A DNA stretch of 18,446 bases from positions 1 to 18,446 of the forward strand of contig DHVE01000010.1 in the NCBI GenBank assembly GCA_002412495.1. Reading direction: 5' to 3'. Below are positions 1 through 8,986 of this stretch, piece by piece. A program made the position numbers and the translations under genes. The DNA is from Betaproteobacteria bacterium UBA5216. GTDB lineage: Bacteria; Pseudomonadota; Gammaproteobacteria; Burkholderiales; SG8-41. Below the pieces are notes generated by a model that saw only the letters and a list, made by a program, of their open reading frames with translations, was not told the origin of the DNA and did no database searches. The stretch's first letter is position 1, and each line of letters begins with the position of its first letter.

Positions 1-3000
1 TCGCGATGCTTGTCCGCCGTGCGCGAGGTGATCATGATGATCGGCAAGCCCTTCAAGCTCGCGTCTTCGCGCACGTTTTTCGTGAGATCAAAGCCATCCA
101 TGCGCGGCATTTCCACGTCGGTGATCATCACGTCGGGACGCTGCTCCTGCAATTTTTCCAGGGCCTCAACGCCATCTTTCGCGACCACCACGTTGTAGCC
201 TTCGCGCGACAACAACCGGCCGGTGATCTTGCGCACCGTCAGCGAATCGTCCACCACCAGCACGATGCGCTGGCGAGCGGGTTCGGCCGCGACGGGAGCC
301 GCAGGTGCCGCCGGAACACCCGGCGCGGCGGGCGCTGGCGTATTTCGCGCTTTTTCTTCCGCGCGCAACGCGAGTTGCACTGGATTCAATATCAGCACCG
401 TTTCGCCGGAACCGAGCACCGCCGCGCCGGTCACGCCCGGCACGCGCGCCAATTGCGGGCCGATGTTCTTGATCACGATTTCCTGGCCACCGACGATATC
501 GTCCACCCGTATGCCGACACGATGGCTGCCACTGCGCAGCAGCAGAACCGATCCGAAGCGCGTCTGCTCTTCTTCATCCGGCGGCAATTCCATCAGATCG
601 CGCAATTGATGAAACGGATATTGCTTGCCTTGCCATTCGACCATGCCCGCGCCTTGCGCGGCGGCGAGCACGTCCATCTTCGGACGCTGCAATTGCTCAA
701 CCATCATCGTCGGCACGGCATACAAATTGCCGCCCAGCCGGAATACCACGCCCTGCAACACCGACAGCGTCAGCGGCAGGTGAATGGTAAAAGTGGTGCC
801 CTTGCCGCGCACGAACGCAGTGCCGACGCGCCCGCCGAGCGCGGTGATTTCGCTCATCACCACGTCCATGCCGACGCCGCGTCCGGCCACCGCCGTCACC
901 GCGCCCGCAGTACTGAAGCCGGAGCGAAAAATAAAATTGCCGATCTGCTGATCCGTGAGTATTTCGTCCGGACGCATCAACGCGAGACTGATGGCCTTTT
1001 CACGTATGCGCTCGATATTCAGGCCGGCGCCGTCGTCGCTCATTACCAGCACGACTTCGTTGCCCTCCTGCCGGACTTCGATCAGCAACTCGCCGGCTTC
1101 CGCCTTGCCGGCCTCGCGACGACCTTCCGGCGCTTCGATGCCGTGCGCAATGGCATTGCGCAGCAGATGTTCGAGCGGCGCGGATATGCGATCCAGCACG
1201 CCGCGATCCAGTTCGACGTGTCCGCCCTTGATATCGAGCTGCACGCGCTTGCCACTGTCCTTGGCAGCGAGCCGGGTCACGCGATACAGCCGGTCGGTCA
1301 GGCTGTTGAACGGCACCATGCGTATCGCCATCAAATCCTGTTGCACGTCGCGCGTCATTTGCGCCTGCGCCGACAATGCCTTTTCACCCTCGTCCAGATC
1401 GCGCGACAGATTCTGCTGCACGGTGGCCACGTCGTTGACGCTTTCCGCCATCAAGCGCGTGAGTTCCTGCAATCGCGTGAAACGGTCGAACTCCAGCGGA
1501 TCGAACTTGCCGTCCGCGCGCTCGGGCGACACCGAAAAGCGCGACTGCATTTGTGTCTCGGCCTGAATCTCCATTTCGCGCAGTTGTATGCGCAGACGGC
1601 CAATGTTTTCGGTCAGATCGCGCAAGGTGGCGCGCGCGCTGCGTAATTCGGCGGAGACCCGCGCCCGCGTGATGCTGATTTCGCCGGCCTGGTTCGCGAG
1701 GCGATCGATCAAGTCGGCGCGCACCCGTATCAACGGACGCTGCACGCTCACCACTGCCTCGGTGGCCGCGGTGCCCTGCGCTGGCGCGGCACCGGTCCGC
1801 TGGGCGGGAACCTCCATCATGGCCGTGTCCATGCGCATGGATTTCGCCATCTGATCCATGGCTTCCGGCAACGCCGCAGGTTCGGCAGCTGCCGCAACGG
1901 CCTCCACGTCACCGGATGTTTCCTTGCCCTGAAGTTTTTCGATCAGCACGCCGATGCGGTCGAACGAAGCCTCCAGGTTATCGAACAGCGTGTCGGGAAT
2001 GGACGGCAGCAAGGCCGCGTTTTCAACGCGCGTCTCCATGCTGTGCGTCAACTGCCCCAGCGCCATCGCACCCGCCATGCGCGCACTACCCTTCAGCGTG
2101 TGCAACAACCGTTTAAGCGATTGCGGCACCAGCTTGTCATCCGGTCGCGCGCGCCAGTCGCGCAAATCCTGTCCGACTTGCGGCACCAGCTCCTGCGCTT
2201 CTTCCAGAAAAATCGGCAGCAGTTGACTGTCCACGTCGTCACTGACCCGCGGACTGCGTCTTTCAACACCCGCATCGACATTTTTCGACGACGCGAGTGA
2301 AACGGTAACACCATCATCTGGCGCTGGCGAAGTAGCCGGCGTGGGTGCTGGTGCGGGTGCAGGCGTGGACGGCGCCACTGTGGCGACCGGTCCCGCAGTG
2401 AAATCCATCGTGGCCAAGGCCGGTTCCGCCGGCGTTTCCACTAGCGGTGTAACCGCCGCGATTACCGGAACCGCAGCGGATTCAGTTGCCTTGGATTCAA
2501 CCGCCGCATCGGGAATCTCCGTCGCCGGGGCCATGGGTACCTCGGGCTTAATCCCCACAAGCGGAGTCATGGCATCCAGGTCCGCCACGAGTTCCGCATG
2601 CTCCCCCGGTTTGATACGGGCGGCAATTTGCCCCACCTGATCATTCAAGGTAGACACGGCGCGCGCGATCAATTCACAGGCCGCCGGCTGCGGCGCTGCA
2701 TCGAAATTCATCACCGCCTGTAACAAGCGCTCCAGGCTGGCGCCCACGCTGCGCACCATGGGAAATCCGCTGGTGCCGGAAATGCCGGTCAGAGTATGCA
2801 CCGCGCGCAGGAATTCCAAATCCACCTTGGCGCCGCCCCGCACCCGGCGGTCATGCTCAACCAGCGCGGCCGCGTGGGATTGTGCCTCGGGCAGAAATAT
2901 TTCGTACAGCTGGGCGCTGACGCCGATGTCGCCAACATGCACGGTGTCGTCGGGCGTAACAGGCTCCGGCGATGGCGTGGTGGAGCGCTGCGTGGCCAAA

Positions 3001-5258
3001 CTTTCTTGCGGCACATCCGCCGTGGCGTCAGGCGACAACGGCTGGTGCGCGCGAACTTTTCTTGCCCAATCGACCAGTTGTGCGGCGTCTATGCCAACCT
3101 GGTCTTGTGCGCGCAGCTCCGCGATCCAGTGTGAAAATTTTCCATGTGCGTATTCGACCAGACGATACAGGTCCGGCGTGCCGGGCTGCTTCGCCGCGGC
3201 CAATTCATTAAACACCTGTTCCATTTCCCAGGCCGCTTCGCCAAGGTGTTTGAGACCGATCATGCGTCCGCTACCCTTGAGCGTATGGAAGGCGCGGCGC
3301 AACGTGATCAGCAGTTCCTGATCCCGCGGCTGGCCGCGGCTCTCGGGCGCCGTGGTGCTGATGGTGCCCAGCACTTCCGAGGCTTCTTCGAGGAAAATTT
3401 CCAGCATGTCCGGATCGGTGTCGCCGCCGCCATCGATGTTTTCCGCAGCCTCGGCGACTGCCATCAACTCGGGAGCGGGTGCTACCTCCGGCGCGGCGCT
3501 TGCGGGCGTGGGCGCGGACGATGGCGCGGATGCCACGAGCGATGGCGCGGGATCCGCGACGGGCGGGGACGCTTCCGGCTTTGCCACTACCGGTTGCGGC
3601 GCCGGCAATCCCATGCGCGCCATAACATCGGCCAGACTGGCGGCCCCCTGCCTGGCTTCCTCGACAAACGCCGACAATGCCGTCAGCCGCTTCACCAGCA
3701 ATTGCCGCGCCTCCGGTTCGCACGTTTCGCCTTCGGCATACCGCGCGATGTCGCCACGGCATTGCAGCATGATCGCCGCCGCGTCGGCATGCCCCATGAC
3801 GCTCAACGCGCCTGCGGCCTGTGCCAGCGGTTTGCCCAGCGGGCGTATATCGGTTTTAGCCGGCTCGCGAAACCAGCGTTCGAGCGCGTCTTCCACGCCT
3901 TGCAGACCACGCGCGACCTCGTCATGCACCAGCGACACCAGCGCTTTATCACGTGCCTCACGCGCCGCTTCGTCCAGCAATTGCGGCGGCGGCAACGCGG
4001 ACAGTGATGCGGGCGCTTCCACGCTGATCTTCAGACGCGCCGCGATGTTCCGTGCGCGGTCCACAAACCCGGCGTCCGGCGCCGCGTCCCGCGCCAGCAC
4101 TTGTTCGATCAGCAGCAGCGCAGTGGCGCCTTCCAGCGCGGCCGCTTCACTCACGCCCTGCGCCGACGCACCAAGGGCGCGCACGTTCTCGGCCAGTTGC
4201 GTCACCACCGCACTGAACGCGGGTTGCCCCAGTGCCTGACTCGATTTTTCGAGCGCATCCATGCGGCGCGCAAATTCATTCAGGTCACCCGTGGCCCCCG
4301 CAGCGCCAGGTGCGCCAGGCACACCCGCACACGCACTCCACAAATCCTGCAAGCCTTCCGCATCGCGACGCGCCGCCGCGATGGCCTCGCCGCTGAACCC
4401 GGCGATCACCTCGTCTTCAATATCGAGCGCGCCCTGCAGACCGCAGGTTTTTTGCACCGCTTCCACCAGTGGCGTCACCGGGTTCGCGCGGGCCGCCAGG
4501 TACAACGCGTCGCGCATCAGGGTGTCCGGCACCACCGACGGTCCCTGAACCATACGGCCCAGATGCATATTCAGCTGCGTGATAAACCGGCGCACGGGGT
4601 TGTCAGCCGTCAACCCACCCTGGGCAACGGCTTCAAGCACCGCGCCCGCCACCCACCACAGTGCACGGTCACGGCCACCAGCTTGCGCGGCCTCGACGCT
4701 GCCCACGGCATCCCGCACTTGTTGCAGCCCCGACGGATCGTCGGCCTTGCGCAACCACATCAGCAGCCCCGCTTCCAGCTTGCGGCGCGTTGCGCGCAGC
4801 GCCTCGGAATCCATCGCCACCGCCGCCGCATTGTCACCGGGCCCAGCGTTCATATTCGGAAAGAACAAGTCAGTGTCGGAAGCCTGCTCCACGCCGCGCG
4901 CGCGCAACACTTCGCGATAAGCCGGCAACAGGCGTAGCGATTGATCGCGGTGGCCCGCGATGATGTGATCCATGTGAGCCAGCAATGCCGCCACGCCGTC
5001 GCTGAAGGCCTGTGTTGCCGCCGGCGCGAGTTCTGTCGTATCCACACCGGGCGTGATCAGGGCACCGAGTTCCTGGCTGAATTGCACCAGGCCTTTATGA
5101 TTTACCACGCGCAACGCGGCGTGCGCCGCCTGCCATTGGGATTGCGCGGCCCCCGCGTCACCGGCGGCAAGCATTTTTGCCGCTGCCTGCAACGCTTCGC
5201 CAACCACGCTGCGTACCGTGGAACACGCGTTGATCATCGCAGGAGTGGCAGCGGGCAT
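1..5258 (-). CDS. chpA: ChpA/PilL-type hybrid chemotaxis histidine kinase, C-terminus cut by window edge
   Basis: This is the CheA-type kinase of the Pil-Chp system, which passes phosphate from an Hpt histidine to response regulators that control type IV pili. About 1752 residues are visible and the frame is open throughout. The N-terminal ~600 residues are Ala-rich helices with no H-x-L-K-G site. Hpt-type sites follow at H658 (HTLKGS), H821 (HTLTG, with Thr in place of Lys) and H1053 (HTLKGS), separated by Ala/Pro-rich linkers. The CheA core comes next: a dimerisation region near 1174-1260, an ATPase with N-box NAIAHG (N1368), DDGAGL and GRGVGMD (~1457), then a CheW-like domain at ~1490-1625. 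A receiver begins near 1664 (D1670, D1671, phospho-acceptor D1714) and the window ends at TSRTADKHR, before its conserved Lys. The ATG at 5258 has no clear Shine-Dalgarno (SD) sequence. It follows pilJ after 42 AT-rich bases. It should be markedly shorter than P. aeruginosa ChpA (about 2470 residues), with fewer Hpt domains. Confidence 0.95.
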   Translation of the reverse strand, partial: MPAATPAMINACSTVRSVVGEALQAAAKMLAAGDAGAAQSQWQAAHAALRVVNHKGLVQFSQELGALITPGVDTTELAPAATQAFSDGVAALLAHMDHIIAGHRDQSLRLLPAYREVLRARGVEQASDTDLFFPNMNAGPGDNAAAVAMDSEALRATRRKLEAGLLMWLRKADDPSGLQQVRDAVGSVEAAQAGGRDRALWWVAGAVLEAVAQGGLTADNPVRRFITQLNMHLGRMVQGPSVVPDTLMRDALYLAARANPVTPLVEAVQKTCGLQGALDIEDEVIAGFSGEAIAAARRDAEGLQDLWSACAGVPGAPGAAGATGDLNEFARRMDALEKSSQALGQPAFSAVVTQLAENVRALGASAQGVSEAAALEGATALLLIEQVLARDAAPDAGFVDRARNIAARLKISVEAPASLSALPPPQLLDEAAREARDKALVSLVHDEVARGLQGVEDALERWFREPAKTDIRPLGKPLAQAAGALSVMGHADAAAIMLQCRGDIARYAEGETCEPEARQLLVKRLTALSAFVEEARQGAASLADVMARMGLPAPQPVVAKPEASPPVADPAPSLVASAPSSAPTPASAAPEVAPAPELMAVAEAAENIDGGGDTDPDMLEIFLEEASEVLGTISTTAPESRGQPRDQELLITLRRAFHTLKGSGRMIGLKHLGEAAWEMEQVFNELAAAKQPGTPDLYRLVEYAHGKFSHWIAELRAQDQVGIDAAQLVDWARKVRAHQPLSPDATADVPQESLATQRSTTPSPEPVTPDDTVHVGDIGVSAQLYEIFLPEAQSHAAALVEHDRRVRGGAKVDLEFLRAVHTLTGISGTSGFPMVRSVGASLERLLQAVMNFDAAPQPAACELIARAVSTLNDQVGQIAARIKPGEHAELVADLDAMTPLVGIKPEVPMAPATEIPDAAVESKATESAAVPVIAAVTPLVETPAEPALATMDFTAGPVATVAPSTPAPAPAPTPATSPAPDDGVTVSLASSKNVDAGVERRSPRVSDDVDSQLLPIFLEEAQELVPQVGQDLRDWRARPDDKLVPQSLKRLLHTLKGSARMAGAMALGQLTHSMETRVENAALLPSIPDTLFDNLEASFDRIGVLIEKLQGKETSGDVEAVAAAAEPAALPEAMDQMAKSMRMDTAMMEVPAQRTGAAPAQGTAATEAVVSVQRPLIRVRADLIDRLANQAGEISITRARVSAELRSARATLRDLTENIGRLRIQLREMEIQAETQMQSRFSVSPERADGKFDPLEFDRFTRLQELTRLMAESVNDVATVQQNLSRDLDEGEKALSAQAQMTRDVQQDLMAIRMVPFNSLTDRLYRVTRLAAKDSGKRVQLDIKGGHVELDRGVLDRISAPLEHLLRNAIAHGIEAPEGRREAGKAEAGELLIEVRQEGNEVVLVMSDDGAGLNIERIREKAISLALMRPDEILTDQQIGNFIFRSGFSTAGAVTAVAGRGVGMDVVMSEITALGGRVGTAFVRGKGTTFTIHLPLTLSVLQGVVFRLGGNLYAVPTMMVEQLQRPKMDVLAAAQGAGMVEWQGKQYPFHQLRDLMELPPDEEEQTRFGSVLLLRSGSHRVGIRVDDIVGGQEIVIKNIGPQLARVPGVTGAAVLGSGETVLILNPVQLALRAEEKARNTPAPAAPGVPAAPAAPVAAEPARQRIVLVVDDSLTVRKITGRLLSREGYNVVVAKDGVEALEKLQEQRPDVMITDVEMPRMDGFDLTKNVREDASLKGLPIIMITSRTADKHR

Positions 5259-5300
5259 ATTATTTTAAGTATTTGTTTTTAAGTAATTTTTATACAAACA

Positions 5301-7400
5301 TTAAACCTTGAATCGCGATACCGATGCCTTGAGCTGACGCGCGCGCGCGGCCAGTTCCTTGATCGTGACGGCGGTTTCGTTGGTACCCATCGTCGCTTCG
5401 TTGGTTAACGTCAGCGAGTTGTGCATGCTCTTCGCGACTTCGCGCGCGATGTCCACCTGCATCTCCGTGCTCACCGCGATGCTCTGAATACGTTCGGCAA
5501 GTTCCTTGGTCACGGTGTCGATTTCCGACAGCGCACTCCCCGCCGCATCGGACAATTGCGCGCCTTCCACCACGCCTTGCGTGCTTTTCTCCATGGCGGC
5601 TACCGCGTCCTGCGTGTCGGCCTGAATCGCCTTGACGATGGCGCCGATTTGCTTGGTCGCTTCCGATGAACGCTCGGCGAGGCGCTGCACCTCTTCGGCC
5701 ACCACCGCGAATCCTCGCCCCGCCTCGCCCGCGCTGGCGGCCTGGATGGCGGCGTTCAACGCGAGCACGTTGGTCTGTTCGGTAATGTCGGAAATCAGTT
5801 CGACGATCTCGCCGATCTCCTGTGACGACTCACCCAGACGCTTGATGCGCTTGGACGTCTCCTGAATCTGGTCGCGAATCTGATTCATCGACTTGATCGA
5901 ATTTTGCACCGCCTGCGAGCCGCGCTCCGCGGTCACCAGCGATTGGCGCGCCACTTCCGCGGACTGTCCGGCGCTCTTGGAAACTTCGCCGATGGATTGC
6001 GTCATCAACTCAACGGAGTCGCCGGCCTTGCGCAATTCTTCGCCCTGACTGCTGGCGGTGGTCAGCAAACGTTGCGACACCACGCTCGCGCCCGCAGCGC
6101 CCTGCGTCACCTCGTCGGCGGTCTTATTGACGCCCTCGACGAGGTTGCGCATTTCACTCACCGTCATATTCACCGAATCCGCGATGTTGCCGGTGATTTC
6201 CTCGGACACCGTCGCCTTGGCGGTCAGGTCGCCGTCGGCCACCGCGCCCATCTCGTTCAATAACCGCAGTATGGCAGCCTGGTTGCGCTGCCTTTCTTCT
6301 TCGTCCTTCGCCGCCCGTGCTTCGCGCTCTCGAGCCGCCTTGATTTGTGCGCGTCCCAGCACCACCAGACCGATCAGCGCCAGCGCGACGCAGGCCGCCG
6401 TCAATCCCAGTGTCCGCCATTGAAAATCATTCAGCCCCGCGATGCGCGCGTCGATCAGTTTGCGATGTTCGGGAGGCATGGCGCCGTTCAGCACCTCCAC
6501 CGCCGTCAGCGCCTGCGTCGCGGCCGCCTGCCATTCCGCCACGGGCACCGGATTGTCGCCGCGCAGCAATCGATCGCGCAGCAGGGCGCTTAAATCCGTT
6601 GCGCGCTTGATTGCCGCCGACGAATGCCCCTGCAATACCGCGCGCACATTCGCGTTGGCCTCGTACAGGGTTTCAAACGCCTGGCGCATGCCCGACGCAC
6701 GCTCCAGCACCTGCAAGCGTTTTACCTCGGCCGCGGAACGCATCTCCGGCGTCACCGCCTTGTCCTGCGCAATGGCCGTGCCCAAGCCCCGCAATTCCAA
6801 AATATCCGACGCCAGCCCCGGCACGTCAAAGGTCATCAACCGTGCCAGACTGTTGGCCTCGATCTGCGGGTCGAGCAGCAGATTGGAACGCGCCGCCACA
6901 TCCGACATCTGTCCGGTAACCGCGGCATCGAGCGCGGCATACGCATCACGCGCCTGATCGGCGTCCATTTTCTCAATACCCGTATCCACACGGGTCCACG
7001 CAGCCTTGACGCGCGCCCAGCCAGCCGCCGCCCCCAAGGCCGCGCCCGCGCCGGATTCGAGCGTGTCGATTTCCGTGATTGTCTTTTTAATCGCGTCGCC
7101 GAGTTTGCTGTCACGTCCGGCAAGACGGTGGCGAACCGCGTTTTGCGACAGCGTGCGCAAGGCCGCCGTGTATTGAGCGCCGACGATTTCTTTTTGGGCC
7201 GAAGCCATTTCGTCGCGCTGCTTCTGCACCAGAAACCAGGTGGTGATCGCCACCGGCACGAGGAAAATCACACCGAGCAGTATCAGTATCTGCAAGTCCG
7301 CGAGGCCGCGCTGCCAGAATCCCCGTGAAGCCGCGCCCTTTGCGGGAACGCGGCCCCACCGGTCCGTTGCCGCTTGTTGCAATCGATTCCGCGAGGTCAT
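5301..7400 (-). CDS. pilJ: PilJ, methyl-accepting chemoreceptor of the Pil-Chp system
   Basis: This is the membrane receptor that feeds signals to ChpA through PilI. It has 699 residues from an ATG at 7400, which has a GGAG motif 8 bases upstream; an ATG 33 bases further out would overlap pilI and lacks this support. A basic N-terminus leads into TM1 at about residues 36-58, then a periplasmic helical region of ~270 residues, TM2 at about 330-349, a HAMP-like segment (GDLTAKATVSEEITGN) and a long methyl-accepting signalling coiled coil. Its hairpin tip contains ITEQTNVLALNAAIQAASAG followed by EAGRGFAVVAEEVQRLAERS, matching PilJ/MCP family tips. The length is close to the ~680 residues of P. 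aeruginosa PilJ. It ends with FKV, with no CheR-tethering pentapeptide visible. It lies between pilI (13-bp gap) and chpA. Confidence 0.95.
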   Translation of the reverse strand: MTSRNRLQQAATDRWGRVPAKGAASRGFWQRGLADLQILILLGVIFLVPVAITTWFLVQKQRDEMASAQKEIVGAQYTAALRTLSQNAVRHRLAGRDSKLGDAIKKTITEIDTLESGAGAALGAAAGWARVKAAWTRVDTGIEKMDADQARDAYAALDAAVTGQMSDVAARSNLLLDPQIEANSLARLMTFDVPGLASDILELRGLGTAIAQDKAVTPEMRSAAEVKRLQVLERASGMRQAFETLYEANANVRAVLQGHSSAAIKRATDLSALLRDRLLRGDNPVPVAEWQAAATQALTAVEVLNGAMPPEHRKLIDARIAGLNDFQWRTLGLTAACVALALIGLVVLGRAQIKAAREREARAAKDEEERQRNQAAILRLLNEMGAVADGDLTAKATVSEEITGNIADSVNMTVSEMRNLVEGVNKTADEVTQGAAGASVVSQRLLTTASSQGEELRKAGDSVELMTQSIGEVSKSAGQSAEVARQSLVTAERGSQAVQNSIKSMNQIRDQIQETSKRIKRLGESSQEIGEIVELISDITEQTNVLALNAAIQAASAGEAGRGFAVVAEEVQRLAERSSEATKQIGAIVKAIQADTQDAVAAMEKSTQGVVEGAQLSDAAGSALSEIDTVTKELAERIQSIAVSTEMQVDIAREVAKSMHNSLTLTNEATMGTNETAVTIKELAARARQLKASVSRFKV

Positions 7401-7413
7401 TTTTTTTCTCCGC

Positions 7414-7938
7414 TCATCCTGACTCCCCAACACCGATATCCATGAATGCCGGATCGCGCAGCAGGGCCGCTACGTCGATCTCATGGTACTGCCGCAGATC
7501 ATGATCCTGCACGATACCGGATATCCATCGCTTGTCCGGCACCGCACCCTCCACCTTGCTGAAATCCTGGGCATTTCTGAGCCCCACCACCTTTTGCGCC
7601 AGCAGCCCAACGTTGACGCCATGCCGCCGTCCACACATCAGAAAGGCATTTTCGGACGTTCTAGGGGTGACGCCGTAGCCGCAAAAATCCGCCAGATCCA
7701 CCATGCCGTACAAACCGCCGCGCACGTTCACCAACCCACAGTACCAACGCCGCGTCAACGGCACGCGGCAAAGCCACGGCACGGGCATCACTTCGCCCGC
7801 GTCCGGCAAATTCAACAACCATAGGCGATTGCCGGCCTCGAAAGCCAACCGGGAACTCAGGCTGTCGCGCGCCGCCGCACCGGCAAGACGCCGCGACAGG
7901 TTCTCCTGAAATTCGCGGAGCCCGACACGATTGGACAT
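7414..7938 (-). CDS. pilI: PilI, CheW-like adaptor
   Basis: This is a CheW-domain scaffold expected to couple the PilJ receptor to ChpA in the inner-membrane array. It is 174 residues, similar to P. aeruginosa PilI (~178). A helical N-terminus (LREFQENLSRRLAG) precedes a single CheW domain from about residue 30. The family signature is seen at GLVNVRGGLYGMVDLADFCG (residues 68-87), with a second beta-rich half around GLLAQKVVGLRN and WISGIVQ. The ATG at 7938 lies one base beyond the pilH stop (TGA-C-ATG), so translational coupling with pilH is likely. The only SD-like sequence is GGGTGA inside the end of pilH. No enzymatic activity is expected. Confidence 0.92.
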   Translation of the reverse strand: MSNRVGLREFQENLSRRLAGAAARDSLSSRLAFEAGNRLWLLNLPDAGEVMPVPWLCRVPLTRRWYCGLVNVRGGLYGMVDLADFCGYGVTPRTSENAFLMCGRRHGVNVGLLAQKVVGLRNAQDFSKVEGAVPDKRWISGIVQDHDLRQYHEIDVAALLRDPAFMDIGVGESG

Positions 7939-7939
7939 G

Positions 7940-8305
7940 TCACCCGAGCGCCGTGATTTTTTTCAACAATTCGGCGCCATCCACCGGCTTGGTCACATAT
8001 CCCTTGGCACCCTGCCGCATCGCCCAGATCTTGTCCGTTTCCTGATTCTTGGTCGTGCACAGAATGATCGGGATGTGCTTGGTAGTCTCGTCCTGCGTCA
8101 TGCTGCGGCAGGCCTGGAAACCGTTGAGTCCCGGCATCACTACGTCCATGACGATCAAGTCCGGCATTTCACTGCGCGCCTTGGCAACCCCTTCTTCGCC
8201 ATTAAACGCGAACACGAGCTGGTAACCCGCCTTGGTCAGGATTTCCTTGAGGAAATGCCGTTCCGTCGGGGAATCGTCTACAACCAGTATTTTCTTGATG
8301 GGCAT
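7940..8305 (-). CDS. pilH: PilH, single-domain CheY-like response regulator
   Basis: This is a stand-alone receiver domain of 121 residues, an output or phosphate sink for ChpA in the twitching/pilus pathway. Visible receiver residues are the acidic pair D10/D11 (LVVDDSPTE), phospho-acceptor D54 (IVMDVVMPGLNGFQ), the Thr pair at 84-85 (CTTKNQETDKIW) and K106 (VTKPVD). The SPTERHFLKEIL and TTKNQETDKIWAMRQGA stretches are characteristic of PilH rather than PilG. No DNA-binding domain follows. It lies 30 bp downstream of pilG and abuts pilI. The start has no obvious SD sequence, but the ATG at 8305 gives the expected receiver N-terminus. Confidence 0.93.
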   Translation of the reverse strand: MPIKKILVVDDSPTERHFLKEILTKAGYQLVFAFNGEEGVAKARSEMPDLIVMDVVMPGLNGFQACRSMTQDETTKHIPIILCTTKNQETDKIWAMRQGAKGYVTKPVDGAELLKKITALG

Positions 8306-8335
8306 CGTGAATAGTGCTTGATCAACGCTTCACGA

Positions 8336-8734
8336 TCATGATGGCCTTCTCAGGCGGTGCGTATCCACGGCCTGCAACAGGCTTTCGCGTGTAAACGGCT
8401 TGGTCAGATATTCGGTGGATCCGGCCATGGCGCCGCGCGCGCGGTCGAACAAACCGTCCTTGCTGGAAAGCATGACAAATGGCACGTTGCGCCAGGTTTC
8501 GTTCTGCCGCAGCAACGAGCAGGTTTGATACCCGTCGAGCCGGGGCATCATGATGTCGCAGAAAATGATGTCCGGAGAATGCTCGACGATCTTGGACAAA
8601 GCGTCAAAGCCGTCATCCGCCAGAATGACCTCACAGCCCGCCTGCTTCAGAAAGATTTCGGCGCTGCGGCGTATCGTATTGCTGTCGTCAATTACCATAA
8701 CCTTGACGCCGGAAAGATTCGCTTTTTCACTCAT
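8336..8734 (-). CDS. pilG: PilG, single-domain CheY-like response regulator
   Basis: This is the first gene of the Pil-Chp operon. The ATG at 8734 gives 132 residues (MSEKANLSG...), matching the short N-terminus of known PilG. A further upstream in-frame start (8821) would add 29 residues of non-receiver sequence and is not preferred. Receiver residues are D16/D17 (VMVIDDSNTIRR), phospho-acceptor D60 (IIFCDIMMPRLDGYQ), S90 in the usual Thr/Ser position (VMLSSKDGLFDRARG) and K112 (YLTKPF). The LSSKDGLFD block is a PilG hallmark. In Pseudomonas PilG promotes pilus extension and cAMP signalling; transfer of that role here is inference. The SD sequence is weak. A candidate -10 box lies about 92 bases upstream. 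Confidence 0.92.
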   Translation of the reverse strand: MSEKANLSGVKVMVIDDSNTIRRSAEIFLKQAGCEVILADDGFDALSKIVEHSPDIIFCDIMMPRLDGYQTCSLLRQNETWRNVPFVMLSSKDGLFDRARGAMAGSTEYLTKPFTRESLLQAVDTHRLRRPS

Positions 8735-8825
8735 TGGGAAGTTTGAAATTACCCTCGAAAACGGTTGATTTCCTGCCGGCGCACATACACGTCCGCCTAA
8801 ACCCGATTCCCCAGTCACCAATTAC

Positions 8826-8831
8826 ATTATA
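8826..8831 (-). promoter_or_regulatory. Candidate -10 box for pilGHIJ-chpA
   Basis: Read on the minus strand this is TATAAT, a perfect sigma70-type -10 hexamer about 92 bases before the pilG start. The hexamer 17 bases upstream (8849-8854, TTTTCG) is a poor -35. If the box is used, the promoter probably needs an activator, and the direct repeat at 8860-8878 lies just upstream of the -35 position. Prediction by eye only. Confidence 0.4.
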
Positions 8832-8859
8832 AAAACACGACTCAACCACGAAAAAGCCG

Positions 8860-8878
8860 CAACAAATTCACAACAAAT
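8860..8878. promoter_or_regulatory. 8-bp direct repeat with 11-bp period, candidate OmpR-type operator
   Basis: CAACAAAT occurs at 8860-8867 and again at 8871-8878, an 11-bp period (one helical turn). OmpR/PhoB-family regulators typically bind tandem direct repeats with 10-11-bp spacing, and a gene of this family starts at 9006. The repeat sits between the two candidate divergent promoters and could serve both. No matched consensus is known to me, so function is inferred from geometry and position. Confidence 0.35.
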
Positions 8879-8921
8879 CAAGCAAGTCCGATGTTCGATT
8901 ATAGCGGAGCATTCAATCCCA

Positions 8922-8927
8922 TATAAT
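8922..8927 (+). promoter_or_regulatory. Candidate -10 box for the OmpR-type regulator gene
   Basis: TATAAT on the plus strand lies 78 bases before the ATG at 9006. The hexamer with 17-bp spacing (8899-8904, TTATAG) matches the -35 consensus poorly. It would give a leader of roughly 70 bases that includes the AGAAT-AAT-ATTCT inverted repeat. Confidence 0.35.
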
Positions 8928-8973
8928 AGTAAAAAACAGCGCAAAAACAAACACTTTTCGGTTGTATGGGCAT

Positions 8974-8986
8974 AGAATAATATTCT
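8974..8986. repeat. Short inverted repeat AGAAT-N3-ATTCT in the regulator gene leader
   Basis: Two 5-bp arms, AGAAT (8974-8978) and ATTCT (8982-8986), are separated by three bases and end 19 bases before the ATG at 9006. This could be a small operator or chance in AT-rich DNA. The arms are too short and AT-rich to form a stable hairpin. Confidence 0.25.

Noticed and set aside
6..1646. A 546-residue plus-strand open frame, one of several long antisense frames over chpA
   Set aside because: It is antisense to the continuous ChpA kinase and receiver frame, is rich in His/Arg/Gln, and has no RBS or recognisable domain. It is a by-product of high GC in the real gene.
3144..4239. Overlapping plus-strand open frames of 287 and 295 residues
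   Set aside because: They are antisense to the Ala/Pro-rich linkers and Hpt region of ChpA; their composition mirrors the linker codons and no family is recognisable.
5259..5300. AT-rich 42-bp gap between pilJ and chpA as an internal promoter or terminator
   Set aside because: No hairpin or paired -35/-10 is visible; it is probably only an intergenic leader with a weak RBS.
8735..8821. N-terminal extension of PilG to 8821
   Set aside because: The added 29 residues are unlike any receiver lead-in, and known PilG proteins start near MSEK/MEQQ-like N-termini; the ATG at 8734 fits.
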